Part shown: piece by piece, positions 32,761-40,779 of the stretch
Position numbering within the stretch: the first letter of the stretch is position 1
How the letters are laid out: each line of letters opens with the position of its first letter
Assembly (NCBI RefSeq): GCF_014654675.1
Contig: NZ_BNBC01000064.1
Location: 5,545-46,323, forward strand
DNA length: 40,779 nucleotides
From: Streptomyces spiralis
GTDB lineage: Bacteria > Actinomycetota > Actinomycetes > Streptomycetales > Streptomycetaceae
Direction: 5' to 3'
The notes under the pieces: model-generated
Seen by the model: only the letters and a program-made list of their open reading frames with translations
The model's database searches: none
What the model was told of the DNA's origin: nothing
Program-made: the position numbers and the translations under genes

Positions 32761-32834
32761 CGTCCCGCACCAGGCCACCGGAGCCGGCGCCGACGCCGAG
32801 CCGGCGGCTCCCCTCCCGGCCTCCCCGGGGAGGG

Positions 32835-33206
32835 TCACCATGGGGGGTCGGCCGACTTTCCCGAGTCGGAGCTGCTGGCCCATCTCTACGCCGGCGCGAA
32901 GAGTGCCCGTGGCGTCGTCGTCCAGATCCACACCAACTCGGCGAGCGCGCCGCCTACATGAGCGCCCTCAGGCAGGGCTCCATCGGAGCGGTGCCCGAGT
33001 ACACCGGGCGCCGTCCTCACGTATCTGGCGACATCGTGCCCCTCTTCAAGCGGGACGTCCTGACTCAGCCCATGGCCGATGCCTGCAACGCAGTTTCGGC
33101 CAAGCTGACCACGACCGTCCTCGGCGAACTCGACGCACAGGTCGCCAAGGGCGCCGACCCGGAAGCCGTTGCCCGCACATGGCTTTCCGCCGACGGTCTG
33201 GCCTGA
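32835..33206 (+). pseudogene. Disrupted betaine-binding protein (OpuAC-like)
   Basis: G-S-A-D-F-P-E-S-E-L-L-A-H-L-Y-A-G-A in one frame is the N-terminal part of an OpuAC-type substrate-binding domain. The next frame (from about 32938) continues Y-M-S-A-L-R-Q-G-S-I and P-E-Y-T-G, then jumps to the C-terminal end N-A-V-S-A-K-L-T-T and W-L-S-A-D-G-L-A. A frameshift and a large internal deletion are needed to explain it. Confidence 0.75.
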
Positions 33207-33390
33207 ATCACGATCCGCTTCCCGGCCAACCCGCAGCAGGCGGCATCGCCGTCCCTTCGACCATGGAGCAGGATCGTCGGCAGCAGCCAGCGCCTGCGGG
33301 CGAACGGAGCCGTGCAGGCCGGCGGTTTCGCCCCGTCCCGTGCCCGACATCGAAGCCATTCGGCACCACCATCTCCCACCGACGAGAGGC

Positions 33391-34716
33391 GTGCAGTTGT
33401 CAACTGACGAGCAGGATCCCTACGTTCTCGACCCCGCAGGCCACGACCTACGCGCGGAGGGTGCCCGGCTCCGCGCCCGAGGCCCCGTCACGAAGGTGAT
33501 GCTCCCCGGCAACATCCCGGCGTGGTCGGTCACCAGCCAGACCGCCCTCGAACAGCTCCTGACCGATCCGCGGGTCTCGAAGGATCCCCGCCGGCACTGG
33601 CCCCGGTTCATCGCAGGGGAGATCACTCCCCAATGGCCGCTGTACGCCTGGGTGTCCGTCACCAACATGTTCACCGCTTACGGCAGCGACCACCGCAGGC
33701 TGCGCCGCCTGGTCACGCCGGCCTTCACGGCCCGCCGGACCGCGCAGCTGCGCCCTCAGGTCGAGCGCATCGTGACGGGTGTGCTGGACGATCTTCCTCG
33801 CGCCGCGGTCGACGGTGTGGTGGACCTGCGGCAGCACTTCGCCTACCTCATCCCGGTGCAGGTGATCACACAGCTCATGGGCGTTCCCGAGGGCTCCATG
33901 GCGGTCGGCTTCCGCACCTGCGTCGACAACATCTTCAACACGGGACTCAGCCCGCAGGAAGCCGCCGACAATTACCACACCACCTACGGCCTGCTCAACG
34001 ACCTGGTCGAACACCGCAGGAGGCAGCCGGGGGACGACCTCACGAGCTACTTGGTCTCGGCCGGCGACAGCAACGAGTCACTGACCGAGGCAGAAGTCGT
34101 CGACACCCTCCTTCTGATCATCGCAGCCGGCCACGAGACCACCGTGAACCTGCTCGACAACGCCGTCTTCGCCCTGCTCACCAGCCCGGACCAGCACAAC
34201 CTCGTCCGCACCGGCCAGGTCGCCTGGAACGACGTCATCGAGGAAAGCCTGCGCGTCGACGCCCCGGTGGCCCACCTGCCCCTGCGCTACGCCGTCGAGG
34301 ACATCACCATCGCGGGCACGACCATCTCCCAGGGGGACGCCATCCTGGCGTCCTACGCGGCAGCCGGCCAGGACCCCGGGCGCCACGGCCCGACCGCAGG
34401 AGTCTTCGACGCGACCCGGGAGAACAAGGACCATCTCGCCTTCGGCCACGGTGTGCACTACTGCCTGGGGGCGCCGCTGGCCCGTATGGAGGCCGCCACC
34501 GCGCTCCCGGCACTGTTCGAACGCTTCCCTTCCCTCGCACTGGCCCAGCCGCCAGGAAGCATCGAGCCGGTGCCCTCGTTCATTTCCCAGGGACACCGCA
34601 GCCTGCCCGTGACGCTCGCCCGGAACAGCGAGGCGGCGCCGCGCACGACGGGTCACCGGACCAGGCGTCATCACCGTGACGATCCTGACGAGGAAGGGAA
34701 TACATCGTGCGCGTAG
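33391..34716 (+). CDS. Cytochrome P450
   Basis: About 441 residues. I-helix A-A-G-H-E-T-T, K-helix E-E-S-L-R, and haem ligand loop F-G-H-G-V-H-Y-C-L-G-A-P-L-A-R are all intact. GTG 33391 is listed, but TTG 33397 fits the AGAGG at 33385-33389 better (7-nt spacing). The last 25 or so residues (after L-P-V-T-L-A-R-N-S) are Arg/Asp-rich and unlike P450s, suggesting read-through past a lost stop into the ribosome site of the next, dead gene. No ferredoxin neighbour; electrons must come from elsewhere. Substrate unknown. Confidence 0.88.
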   Translation: MQLSTDEQDPYVLDPAGHDLRAEGARLRARGPVTKVMLPGNIPAWSVTSQTALEQLLTDPRVSKDPRRHWPRFIAGEITPQWPLYAWVSVTNMFTAYGSDHRRLRRLVTPAFTARRTAQLRPQVERIVTGVLDDLPRAAVDGVVDLRQHFAYLIPVQVITQLMGVPEGSMAVGFRTCVDNIFNTGLSPQEAADNYHTTYGLLNDLVEHRRRQPGDDLTSYLVSAGDSNESLTEAEVVDTLLLIIAAGHETTVNLLDNAVFALLTSPDQHNLVRTGQVAWNDVIEESLRVDAPVAHLPLRYAVEDITIAGTTISQGDAILASYAAAGQDPGRHGPTAGVFDATRENKDHLAFGHGVHYCLGAPLARMEAATALPALFERFPSLALAQPPGSIEPVPSFISQGHRSLPVTLARNSEAAPRTTGHRTRRHHRDDPDEEGNTSCA

Positions 34717-34930
34717 CCGTCATGGGGGCAGGGGTGCCGGGGGCTGCTTCGGTGCCCGGCTCGCCGCAGGTGGCCACGAGGTCAGGTTCGTCGCCCGCGG
34801 TCGGCATCTGAAGGCCATACGGGAACGCGGGTTGCTGGTCCGCAGCCCGTAGGGCGAGCTCAAGGTGCCGGCGACGTCGGTGGTGCCGACCATGCCGAGG
34901 ACGGCGGAGCTCGCTCCCGGGCCGAGGCTG
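34707..34930 (+). pseudogene. Truncated 2-dehydropantoate 2-reductase-like gene
   Basis: GTG 34707 after GAGGAAGG opens V-R-V-A-V-M-G-A-G, a Rossmann start. The continuation C-F-G-A-R-L-A-A-G-G-H-E-V-R-F-V-A-R-G lies in another frame and meets an in-frame stop (L-L-V-R-S-P then TAG). The rest of the roughly 300-residue enzyme is missing. Overlaps the P450 3' end. Confidence 0.75.
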
Positions 34931-34943
34931 ATTCGGAGATGGG

Positions 34944-35924
34944 TTACGGCACCAGGACGATCTTCCCGGTGGTGTGACCGGCCATGCTCTCGCGATGGGC
35001 TGCGGCGGCCGCACGCAGCGGGTGGCTGGAAGCGATCAGGATGCGCAGTCGTCCTGCTGCCGCGGCTTCCGTGAGCTGCAGGCGGGCGGCCTCCCTGATC
35101 CCGGTGCCGGGGTCGGCGCCGGGCCCGCCGCCGAGGAGCTTGATCCCGGCCTGGGCCCCGCGCTCGAATCCCGCGATGGTGGCGATGCGGGAACGGTCGG
35201 TCACGAGTTCCACGGAGACGTCCACTGCCTCGTCGGTGCCCACCAAGTCGGCCGCCGCGTGGATCCCTTCCGGCGCCGCCACCCGTACGCGGCCCGCCAG
35301 TCCCGGCCCGTAGGCGACCGGGATCGCGCCCAGCTCTCTCAGCAGTTCGTGCTTGACCGGGTTTGCCGTCGCGAGGACGGTGGCGCCGCGTGCCACGGCC
35401 AGCTGGACGGCCACCAGGCCGACCCCTCCCGCGGCCCCATGGATCAGCACCGTATCGCCCTTGCCGAGTCCGATCGCTTCGAGGACGTGTACGGCGGTCG
35501 CGCCGGCGACCATCAGCCCGCCGGCCTGTTCCCAGGACAGTTCGGCGGGCTTCGGCACAACGGACGAGGCCGGTACGACGAGTTCCGCGGCGTACGCGCC
35601 GGGCGCGCGATAGGCGATCACCTCGTCGCCCACCCGGACGGGACCTGCCGGACCGGTCGCGTCGGCGCCCACCGCGGTGACGACGCCTGCCGCTTCGGCA
35701 CCCAGCCGCATCGGCAGCTTCGCCGGATCGGCTCCGAAGGCGCCGCTGTACATCTTGTAGTCGAAGGGATTGACACCGACCGCTCGGACCGCGATGCGCA
35801 CCTCGCCGGGCCCGGGTTCCGGAACCTCGACGTCGATCACCGACAGGGCCTCAGGACCGCCGTATGCGCTCGCCACTACTGCTTCGCTCATACCCGTCGG
35901 CAACACGTTGCTGAGGGCGATCAT
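34944..35924 (-). CDS. NADP-dependent quinone oxidoreductase (zinc-independent MDR)
   Basis: 326 residues. MDR superfamily: N-terminal GroES-like domain (A-Y-G-G-P-E-A-L, G-V-N-P-F-D-Y-K) and a Rossmann domain with V-L-I-H-G-A-A-G-G-V-G-L-V-A-V-Q-L-A. Lacks the zinc-ADH Cys/His ligands, so it is of the quinone/zeta-crystallin type reducing quinones or enones with NADPH. ATG 35924 with GAGGGATGGCGGA upstream; ATG 35891 is an alternative beginning at the family's normal N-terminus. Confidence 0.9.
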   Translation of the reverse strand: MIALSNVLPTGMSEAVVASAYGGPEALSVIDVEVPEPGPGEVRIAVRAVGVNPFDYKMYSGAFGADPAKLPMRLGAEAAGVVTAVGADATGPAGPVRVGDEVIAYRAPGAYAAELVVPASSVVPKPAELSWEQAGGLMVAGATAVHVLEAIGLGKGDTVLIHGAAGGVGLVAVQLAVARGATVLATANPVKHELLRELGAIPVAYGPGLAGRVRVAAPEGIHAAADLVGTDEAVDVSVELVTDRSRIATIAGFERGAQAGIKLLGGGPGADPGTGIREAARLQLTEAAAAGRLRILIASSHPLRAAAAAHRESMAGHTTGKIVLVP

Positions 35925-35947
35925 TCCGCCATCCCTCTCGGATCCTC

Positions 35948-36100
35948 ATGCTGGTGGCTGCACCCCTGTTCCCCAAGGAGATCCACTGGATCGAGGGTGC
36001 CGGTCACGTCGACCTCTACGACGTGGAGCGCCATGTCGGCCCGGCGTTGGAGAAGCTGACGCTCAGGGCGTCCCCGGGGACGGGGCGATGCCGTCGATGA
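35948..36100 (+). pseudogene. C-terminal fragment of an alpha/beta hydrolase
   Basis: A 50-codon frame reading F-P-K-E-I-H-W-I-E-G-A-G-H-V-D-L-Y-D, the catalytic His region at the end of DLH/uncharacterised alpha/beta hydrolases. The rest of the gene is absent and the end overlaps the TetR gene on the other strand. Relic. Confidence 0.65.
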
Positions 36101-36689
36101 GGTTGGAGACCAGGGCGACGACGAAGTCGTCGGTCACGGGTTCGTCCGGGATCAGCAAGCGGTGGTAGACCGCGCCCCACAGCTGGTCGACGAGGACCTG
36201 GACGTCGACCTCGTCCCGGATCTGGCCCTGTTCCCGGGCACGCAGCAGTCGCTCGCCGGCCAGCCGTCGCCGTTCGGAGGAGTACAGCGAGCGGAAGGCA
36301 GTGGCCAGGTTCTCGTCCGTCTGGGACTGGCCGATCAGTTCGGTCACCACCCGGCCGGCCGGTGTGCGGGTCATGATGCGAGCGAAGGCACGAAGCTGGC
36401 TCGTGAGGTCGGCGCGGATGTCACCGGTGTCCTCGAAGGCGAGGGTCTCCTGGACGGCGTGGAAGTAGCCGTCCAGGGCGAGGGAGCCCTTGGAGGGCCA
36501 CCACTTGTGCAGCGTGGTCTTGCTGACACCGGACAGGCGGGCCACCCGTTCGAAGGTCAGGTCGGCGATTCCCTCCTGCAGGAGGATCTCCCCGACCACG
36601 CGGAAGACGTCCGCGCGGACCTCGTCGGCCGGGCGGCGGCCGCGCCCGCGGGCCGGGCGCTCGTCGGCGCCCTCGGCCTGCTTCGTCAC
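36063..36689 (-). CDS. TetR/AcrR family regulator
   Basis: 208 residues. HTH: V-F-R-V-V-G-E-I-L-L-Q-E-G-I-A-D-L-T-F and S-G-V-S-K-T-T-L-H-K-W-W-P-S-K-G-S-L, with a C-terminal TetR_C_16-like domain. GTG 36689 with GGGAGAGA about 5-7 nt upstream. Same strand as two SDR genes upstream of it (36749, 37741). The paired TGAACG/GTCCA sites at 38511-38553 before the first SDR are its likely targets, though no such site was seen right before its own start. Confidence 0.9.
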   Translation of the reverse strand: MTKQAEGADERPARGRGRRPADEVRADVFRVVGEILLQEGIADLTFERVARLSGVSKTTLHKWWPSKGSLALDGYFHAVQETLAFEDTGDIRADLTSQLRAFARIMTRTPAGRVVTELIGQSQTDENLATAFRSLYSSERRRLAGERLLRAREQGQIRDEVDVQVLVDQLWGAVYHRLLIPDEPVTDDFVVALVSNLIDGIAPSPGTP

Positions 36690-36748
36690 GATGTCTCTCC
36701 CTCGGTCGTTCTCGGACCGGATCAGTGTAGAAAGCCGTTCGTCAGCAG

Positions 36749-37648
36749 TCAGGACGGTGCTCCCTCGACGTGGAGGAGTTCGCCGAAGCCGAGACGGGTG
36801 ACGAACTGCTCCTGGGCCCGGCGCATGACCTCGTTGACCTCCTCGACACCGGCCTGGCTGAAGTCGACGACGGTCCGGAAGGGGCGGGTGCCGGGCGGAA
36901 GAGCGAGAACACGGGCGATTTCCTCGGCCACGGCACGCGGGTGGGCGTCCACCCCGGGCGGGAACAGTGCCTCCGTGGCCTCCTCATTGCGGGCCACCAT
37001 CGCATCCAGCGCGGCATAGGCGCGGGTGCGGTCCTTGTCTCCGGCGTGGCCGGCGTTGGGAAAGTGCTCCGTTCCCTGGGTGAAGGGCCCCGGCATCACG
37101 ATCGTCGTCTCGATGCCGAACTGCCCGACCTCGTACGCCGTGACCTGGGCGAGCGCGTCAGCGGCGAACTTCGAGGCCACGTAAGGGCCCAGGAAGGGCG
37201 GCACCACCACCGAGGTCGTGCTGCCGACGTAGAGGAGAGTGCCGGAGCGGCGTGAGCGCATGTGCGGCAGGACAGCCCGGTTGACGCGCTGGATGCCGAC
37301 CGCGTTGATGTCCAGCAGGTGCTGGACGTCCTCGGGGGTGAACGCCTCGACGTAGCCGACGTAGAGGTGTCCGGCGTTGTGGACGACCGTGTCGAGCCGG
37401 CCGGCCTCGTCGAGGACGGTCGCCACGGCCGCTTCGGCCGACGCCTCCGACTGCACGTCGAGTTCTACGACACGGATGTCCTGCCCCTCGCGACGGCCCA
37501 GTTCCAGGAGTTCCTCGGCATGGCTGGCATTGCGGCCACGGACCTCGCGCATGCTGGCGTAGACGGTGTGGCCGGCGGCGGCGAGCTCATGTGCGGTGAG
37601 GTTGCCGATGCCGGTGGCGGCACCGGTGATGAGAACGACGGATGACAT
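36749..37648 (-). CDS. SDR family oxidoreductase
   Basis: 299 residues. T-G-A-A-T-G-I-G at 8-15, H-N-A-G, and Y-V-A-S-K catalytic pair. The longer C-terminal part (about 100 residues after the core) places it among the classical-like SDRs that act on larger substrates. ATG 37648 with AAGGGA upstream. 92 bp downstream of the other SDR, presumably the same transcript. Confidence 0.9.
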   Translation of the reverse strand: MSSVVLITGAATGIGNLTAHELAAAGHTVYASMREVRGRNASHAEELLELGRREGQDIRVVELDVQSEASAEAAVATVLDEAGRLDTVVHNAGHLYVGYVEAFTPEDVQHLLDINAVGIQRVNRAVLPHMRSRRSGTLLYVGSTTSVVVPPFLGPYVASKFAADALAQVTAYEVGQFGIETTIVMPGPFTQGTEHFPNAGHAGDKDRTRAYAALDAMVARNEEATEALFPPGVDAHPRAVAEEIARVLALPPGTRPFRTVVDFSQAGVEEVNEVMRRAQEQFVTRLGFGELLHVEGAPS

Positions 37649-37700
37649 GGGAGGTTCCCTTCAGGGTTGGCTTCTTCGAGTCGCCGGGTCGGTGGTCGTG

Positions 37701-37740
37701 GTGCCGGGTCGGGGCCGGTTGTAGTGCCGGGTCGGGGCCG
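37701..37740. repeat. 17-bp tandem direct repeat
   Basis: GTGCCGGGTCGGGGCCG at 37701-37717 and 37724-37740, period 23 bp, with a further partial copy just upstream. Fills the gap after the stop of the SDR at 37741. Confidence 0.6.
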
Positions 37741-38487
37741 TCAGGCGAGGCCACCGTTGGTGTAGAGGACCTGGCCGTTGACCCAGCGGGCGGGGCCGGC
37801 CAGGAAGGCGACCGACTCGGCGACGTCCTCGGGCTCGCCCAGCCGCTCCAGCGGGGTGGCCTTGGCGAAGTTGGCGATGGTGGCCTCGTCCTTGCCCTCG
37901 AGGAAGAGCGGAGTGGCGATCGGGCCGGGGGCGACGGTGTTGACGGTGATGTCCTTGCCGCGCAGTTCGCGGGCGAGGATCAGCGTGATGCCCTGCACCG
38001 CGGCCTTGCTGGCCACGTACGCGCCGTACGTGGGCAGTTGGGTGCGGGTGACGGAGGTGGACACGTTGATGATCGCGCCACCGGGACGGACGCGGCGGGC
38101 GGCCTGCTGGGAGACGACGAAGGTGCCGCGGATGTTCGTGCGGTGCATCCGGTCCAGGTCGTCCAGGTCGAGCGCGGCGATCGGTGCGAGCACCATGATC
38201 CCGGCGGCGTTGACCACGACGTCGATGCCGCCGAACGCGGTCTCGACGGCGTCGAATGCCGCTTCCATCGCGTGCTCGTCGGCGACGTCCCCGCCGATGG
38301 CGATGGCCTGACCGCCGGATGCGGTGATCTCTTCCACGACGGCGTCGGCCTTTGCCTTGTTACCGGCGTAGTGCACCCCGAGGGCGAATCCGTCCTTGGC
38401 GAGCCGCTCGACGACGGCCTTGCCGATGCCGCCGGAACCTCCGGTGACAAGGGCGACACGGGGAGTGGTGCTGTGGGTGGTGGTCAT
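37741..38487 (-). CDS. SDR family oxidoreductase
   Basis: 248 residues. T-G-G-S-G-G-I-G (15-22), N-A-A-G, S-T-S active-site Ser region, Y-V-A-S-K; the C-terminus ends G-Q-V-L-Y-T-N-G-G-L-A as in FabG-like SDRs. ATG 38487 chosen (GGAAGAGAGAG upstream); the frame extending to 38556 covers the operator region. First gene of the SDR-SDR-TetR group. Confidence 0.92.
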   Translation of the reverse strand: MTTTHSTTPRVALVTGGSGGIGKAVVERLAKDGFALGVHYAGNKAKADAVVEEITASGGQAIAIGGDVADEHAMEAAFDAVETAFGGIDVVVNAAGIMVLAPIAALDLDDLDRMHRTNIRGTFVVSQQAARRVRPGGAIINVSTSVTRTQLPTYGAYVASKAAVQGITLILARELRGKDITVNTVAPGPIATPLFLEGKDEATIANFAKATPLERLGEPEDVAESVAFLAGPARWVNGQVLYTNGGLA

Positions 38488-38510
38488 GGGTCTCTCTCTT
38501 CCGCTCGATA

Positions 38511-38553
38511 TGAACGCTGAGTCCATATAACCAGAATATGAACGGCGCGTCCA
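38511..38553. promoter_or_regulatory. Two TGAACG-N4-GTCCA operators
   Basis: TGAACGCTGAGTCCA (38511-38525) and TGAACGGCGCGTCCA (38539-38553), 12 of 15 positions identical, 28 bp apart, flanking an AT-rich ATATAA stretch 24-66 bp upstream of the SDR start. Likely TetR sites. Confidence 0.7.
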
Positions 38554-38649
38554 CATCTTTGGGTGAGAGCATCCTTGCCGGAGCGCTGCGACACCGCGGC
38601 GATGCCGCTGGGACGCCGCCGCGATGCCCGGCGCGTGGTTCCTCGAGGA

Positions 38650-39918
38650 TCAGGACGGCCGGGTCGTTCCGTCCAGGCGGACGACGACCATGGCGATGTC
38701 GTCGCGGGCGCCGCTGGCGAGGTTCAGGCGGGCCAGGAGGGCGTCGGCGAGGTGTTCCGCGCCCATCCCGGTGCAGGTGGCGAGGGCGGAGGTCAGGCGG
38801 GTCAGGCCGACATCGATGTCCTCCCCGCGGCGCTCGATCAGGCCGTCGGTGTAGAGGATGAGGGTGTCACCGGGGGTGTAGGTCGCGGTGGCCTGGGGGC
38901 GGGGGACGTGTTCGAAGCGGGCACCCAGCGGTGGGTCGGTGGCCAGGTCGAGCAGCTCGCAGGAGCCATCGGGGTGCAGCAGGACGGGCGGGGGGTGACC
39001 GGCGCTGCTGTAGATGAGCAGTTGGCTGTGGCAGTCGACCAGGACCTGGACGACGGTGGCGGCCAGTGCCCCCTCGACCGAGCGCGCGTACAACCCCAGC
39101 ACCTCCAGGGCCTGTGCAGGGCCGTGGACGGTACGGCTGGCGGCACTCAGCGCGCTGCGGAGCATGCCCATGACGGTGGCGGCCGCCAGTCCATGGCCGA
39201 CCACGTCACCGACCGCGACGGCGAAGCGGCCCGAGCACAGGTTGACCACGTCGTACCAGTCGCCGCCCACGTTCAGTGAGCCGGCCGCCGGCAGGTACCG
39301 CACGGCGACGTCCGGATGCTGGGCCAGATCCGGAGAGTGGAGCATGGCTTCCTGCAGGGCGAGGGCGATGCGCCGCTCACGGGCGTGAGCCTGCCGCAGT
39401 TCCTCGTTCAACCGCTGCAGCTGCCGCGCCCGGGCGTACAGCTCGGCTTCCATGGCCGCCTCCCTGCCGGGACTGATCGACGGCAGGTGCGCCGTGCGGC
39501 GGCCCAGGACGACCTGGGTCATGTCCTCCGACCGGTGGATGATCCAGGCGACCTTTCCGTCCGGGCCGAGGACGGGCACGTTGATCGCGGACCACCACCG
39601 TTCCTTGAACACCTCGGGATTGTCGGCGACCGGGATGTCGTACTTCTGCAGCGGCATCTGATCGGTCTGGCCGGAGGACAGGACACGGTGCAGTGAGGAT
39701 TTCAGCGTCGCCACCCCGTCGGCCTCCGGGTCGGCGGGGTTCTCCGGGAAGGTGTCGAAGAGGTACTGCCCGACGAGCTCGGCCCGGCTCCGTCCGGTCA
39801 CCTCGCAGAAGGCCGCGTTGGCATCAGCGATCACCAGGTCCGTGCCGAGCACCAGGCACGGGCTTGGAAAGGCGGTGAACACCGCCGTGTAGTCGATCTC
39901 CGGTGCCGTCACACGCAT
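38650..39918 (-). CDS. PAS domain-containing SpoIIE-family PP2C phosphatase
   Basis: 422 residues. PAS sensor (about residues 1-125: V-L-G-T-D-L-V-I-A-D-A-N-A-A-F), a helical linker rich in Arg/Gln/Glu (150-190), then the PP2C domain: V-G-G-D-W-Y-D-V-V, V-G-D-V-V-G-H-G, Y-T-D-G-L-I-E-R-R, R-D-D-I-A-M-V-V-V. Metal-binding Asp residues are all present. Such proteins dephosphorylate anti-anti-sigma factors in partner switching. ATG 39918 used; GTG 39912 and GTG 39936 are possible starts with AGGGA or GAGG nearby. Confidence 0.9.
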   Translation of the reverse strand: MRVTAPEIDYTAVFTAFPSPCLVLGTDLVIADANAAFCEVTGRSRAELVGQYLFDTFPENPADPEADGVATLKSSLHRVLSSGQTDQMPLQKYDIPVADNPEVFKERWWSAINVPVLGPDGKVAWIIHRSEDMTQVVLGRRTAHLPSISPGREAAMEAELYARARQLQRLNEELRQAHARERRIALALQEAMLHSPDLAQHPDVAVRYLPAAGSLNVGGDWYDVVNLCSGRFAVAVGDVVGHGLAAATVMGMLRSALSAASRTVHGPAQALEVLGLYARSVEGALAATVVQVLVDCHSQLLIYSSAGHPPPVLLHPDGSCELLDLATDPPLGARFEHVPRPQATATYTPGDTLILYTDGLIERRGEDIDVGLTRLTSALATCTGMGAEHLADALLARLNLASGARDDIAMVVVRLDGTTRPS

Positions 39919-40040
39919 TCCCTGCGTATTAATCACTCTTCCCTCAATTTACAGCTCCCGCGCCCGTCGAGCCCGCTCATGGGACAGTGGGCGGCGGCTG
40001 CGTACGCTCATCGGACGCGCCCCTTGGCCGGGGCCCGCGT

Positions 40041-40063
40041 GGCTGCCCGGGGTCCGGGCAGCC
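40041..40063 (-). terminator. Hairpin downstream of the frameshifted gene
   Basis: GGCTGCCCG-GGGTC-CGGGCAGCC, a perfect 9-bp stem beginning 8 nt past the stop at 40072. Likely terminator. Confidence 0.6.
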
Positions 40064-40071
40064 GGGGTCGT

Positions 40072-40696
40072 TCAGCAGGCGTCTGCGAGTTCTTCGATCT
40101 CGTCGGCGAGGCGGTGGTCGGGGTGGTGGAACTGAGCGCCGGCGAGTTCTTCGACTTTGAGGCGCTCGACGGCTTCACGCAGGGCCCCGGACGGACTCTC
40201 CGGCCTGCGCTGACCCCAGGCGTCGGTGGGGTGAGGTGGATGTCGGTGTCGAGGTTGAGAGCCTGGCCGGCCCAGTGGTCGGAGTCGCGGAGCTCACCGC
40301 GGACCAGGTGGAACAGGTGCAGGCAGTAGGCCGCGGTGGCGTTGCCGGCGCCTGCGGCGAACTGCCACCACCACAGGGCGCCGTCGGGTTCCTGGGCAAG
40401 GTTGAGCAGGCAGCCGAAGTGCAGGGCGCCGTCGGCGTCGAAGGGGATGTCGGCGATGCGGGCCAGGCAGCCGGCCGCTTCGGTGCTGTGGATGAGTTCG
40501 GTGGACAGGGATGTCAACGCGGCTTCCGCGCGGTCGAGGGTCGTGGGGTAGTAGCCCTCGGGGCGGGCCGGGCGCCGAACATCAGCGTGGCGGTGACGTC
40601 ACGGACGATCTCCTGCTGCAAGGCGTCCAGGTCGGCTTCGGTGACCGTGTCCGGGACGGTGGCCTGGTCGAGAATCTCGTCGAAGCTGCGCGGCAC
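40072..40696 (-). pseudogene. Streptomyces hypothetical protein gene with two -1 frameshifts
   Basis: Three frames in order make one protein: M-P-R-S-F-D-E-I-L-D-Q-A to A-R-P-A-P (40696 to about 40565), then E-G-Y-Y-P-T-T-L-D, C-L-A-R-I-A-D-I-P-F-D-A-D-G-A-L-H and A-A-G-A-G-N-A-T-A-A-Y-C-L-H, then A-L-R-E-A-V-E-R-L-K-V-E-E-L and L-A-D-E-I-E-E-L-A-D-A to a stop at 40072. Each junction needs loss of one base; the second is at a GGGG run (40228-40231). About 206 residues when joined. The intact parts resemble a hypothetical protein family common in Streptomyces; function unknown. Real decay or sequence error cannot be told apart here. Confidence 0.65.
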
Positions 40697-40779
40697 GGTC
40701 TTACTGGCTCTAACAAAAGGCTGTTGATCATGTGACTGTCGGCTTGTCCGCTCGTTGATGTGGTCGTGGGGATGAGACA
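40697..40779. other. Right-edge region, no feature assigned
   Basis: 83 bp upstream of the frameshifted gene. Should contain its promoter or the end of an adjoining element; the window stops before this can be judged. Confidence 0.3.

Noticed and set aside
40697..40779. Possible terminal repeat of an insertion sequence at the window edge
   Set aside because: The last bases (GATGAGACA) resemble the MITE end GACGAGACA, but only nine bases are available and no transposase is visible.

Overview
The window reads as chromosomal DNA from a high-GC actinomycete, most likely Streptomyces or a close relative. The evidence is strong G/C third-position bias, GTG starts, frequent 4-nt ATGA/GTGA gene overlaps, many TetR/HxlR/AraC/GntR regulators, SpoIIE-type phosphatases and RsbW-like ATPases, and a P450. 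No rRNA, tRNA, CRISPR array or phage genes were seen. Many small regulated catabolic modules mixed with decayed genes look like accessory or chromosome-arm territory.

Layout. 0-3.1 kb: edge-truncated tautomerase divergent from an HxlR regulator, then an alpha/beta hydrolase and a crotonase. 3.2-8.1 kb: remnant of a SpoIIE/ATPase sensor, a strong hairpin, opine dehydrogenase plus AbgT transporter, a MITE-like palindromic element, and a GntR regulator whose stop codon lies in the element's terminal CTAG. 8.3-12.7 kb: PNPOx-like flavoprotein, pirin-GNAT pair divergent from a carboxymuconolactone decarboxylase, secreted beta-trefoil protein, AraC regulator.

12.9-24.5 kb is the most interesting part, an aromatic/nitroaromatic catabolic island. 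One operon encodes a natural fusion of maleylacetate reductase with hydroxyquinol 1,2-dioxygenase, followed by a TfdB-like FAD phenol hydroxylase. Next to it are two nitroreductases, a PnbB-type hydroxylaminobenzoate lyase, an isochorismatase-fold hydrolase without the usual Cys, a FUSC aromatic-acid exporter, a frameshifted quinol-monooxygenase relic and a TetR regulator. Three copies of one palindromic operator (half-site CGTTACAGTCA, one copy a perfect 23-bp palindrome) mark the nitroreductase/hydrolase, lyase and TetR/nitroreductase promoters. I infer a route nitroarene -> hydroxylaminoarene -> dihydroxyarene -> hydroxyquinol -> maleylacetate -> 3-oxoadipate.

25.1-28.4 kb: polytopic molybdenum oxidoreductase with an internal twin-arginine motif, coupled membrane partner, GT2-like protein, a 15-codon scar where a DUF2064/TIGR04282-type gene seems to have been deleted, and a methyltransferase. 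28.6-31.6 kb: HAD dehalogenase, SDR and peroxiredoxin-like genes divergent from a TetR, with two matching 18-bp operators between them. 31.7-36.1 kb: DUF6368-like gene with terminator, dead betaine ABC transporter genes, P450, dead ketopantoate-reductase gene, quinone oxidoreductase, hydrolase fragment. 36.1-40.8 kb: TetR with two SDRs and paired operators, PAS-PP2C phosphatase, and a gene with two -1 frameshifts.
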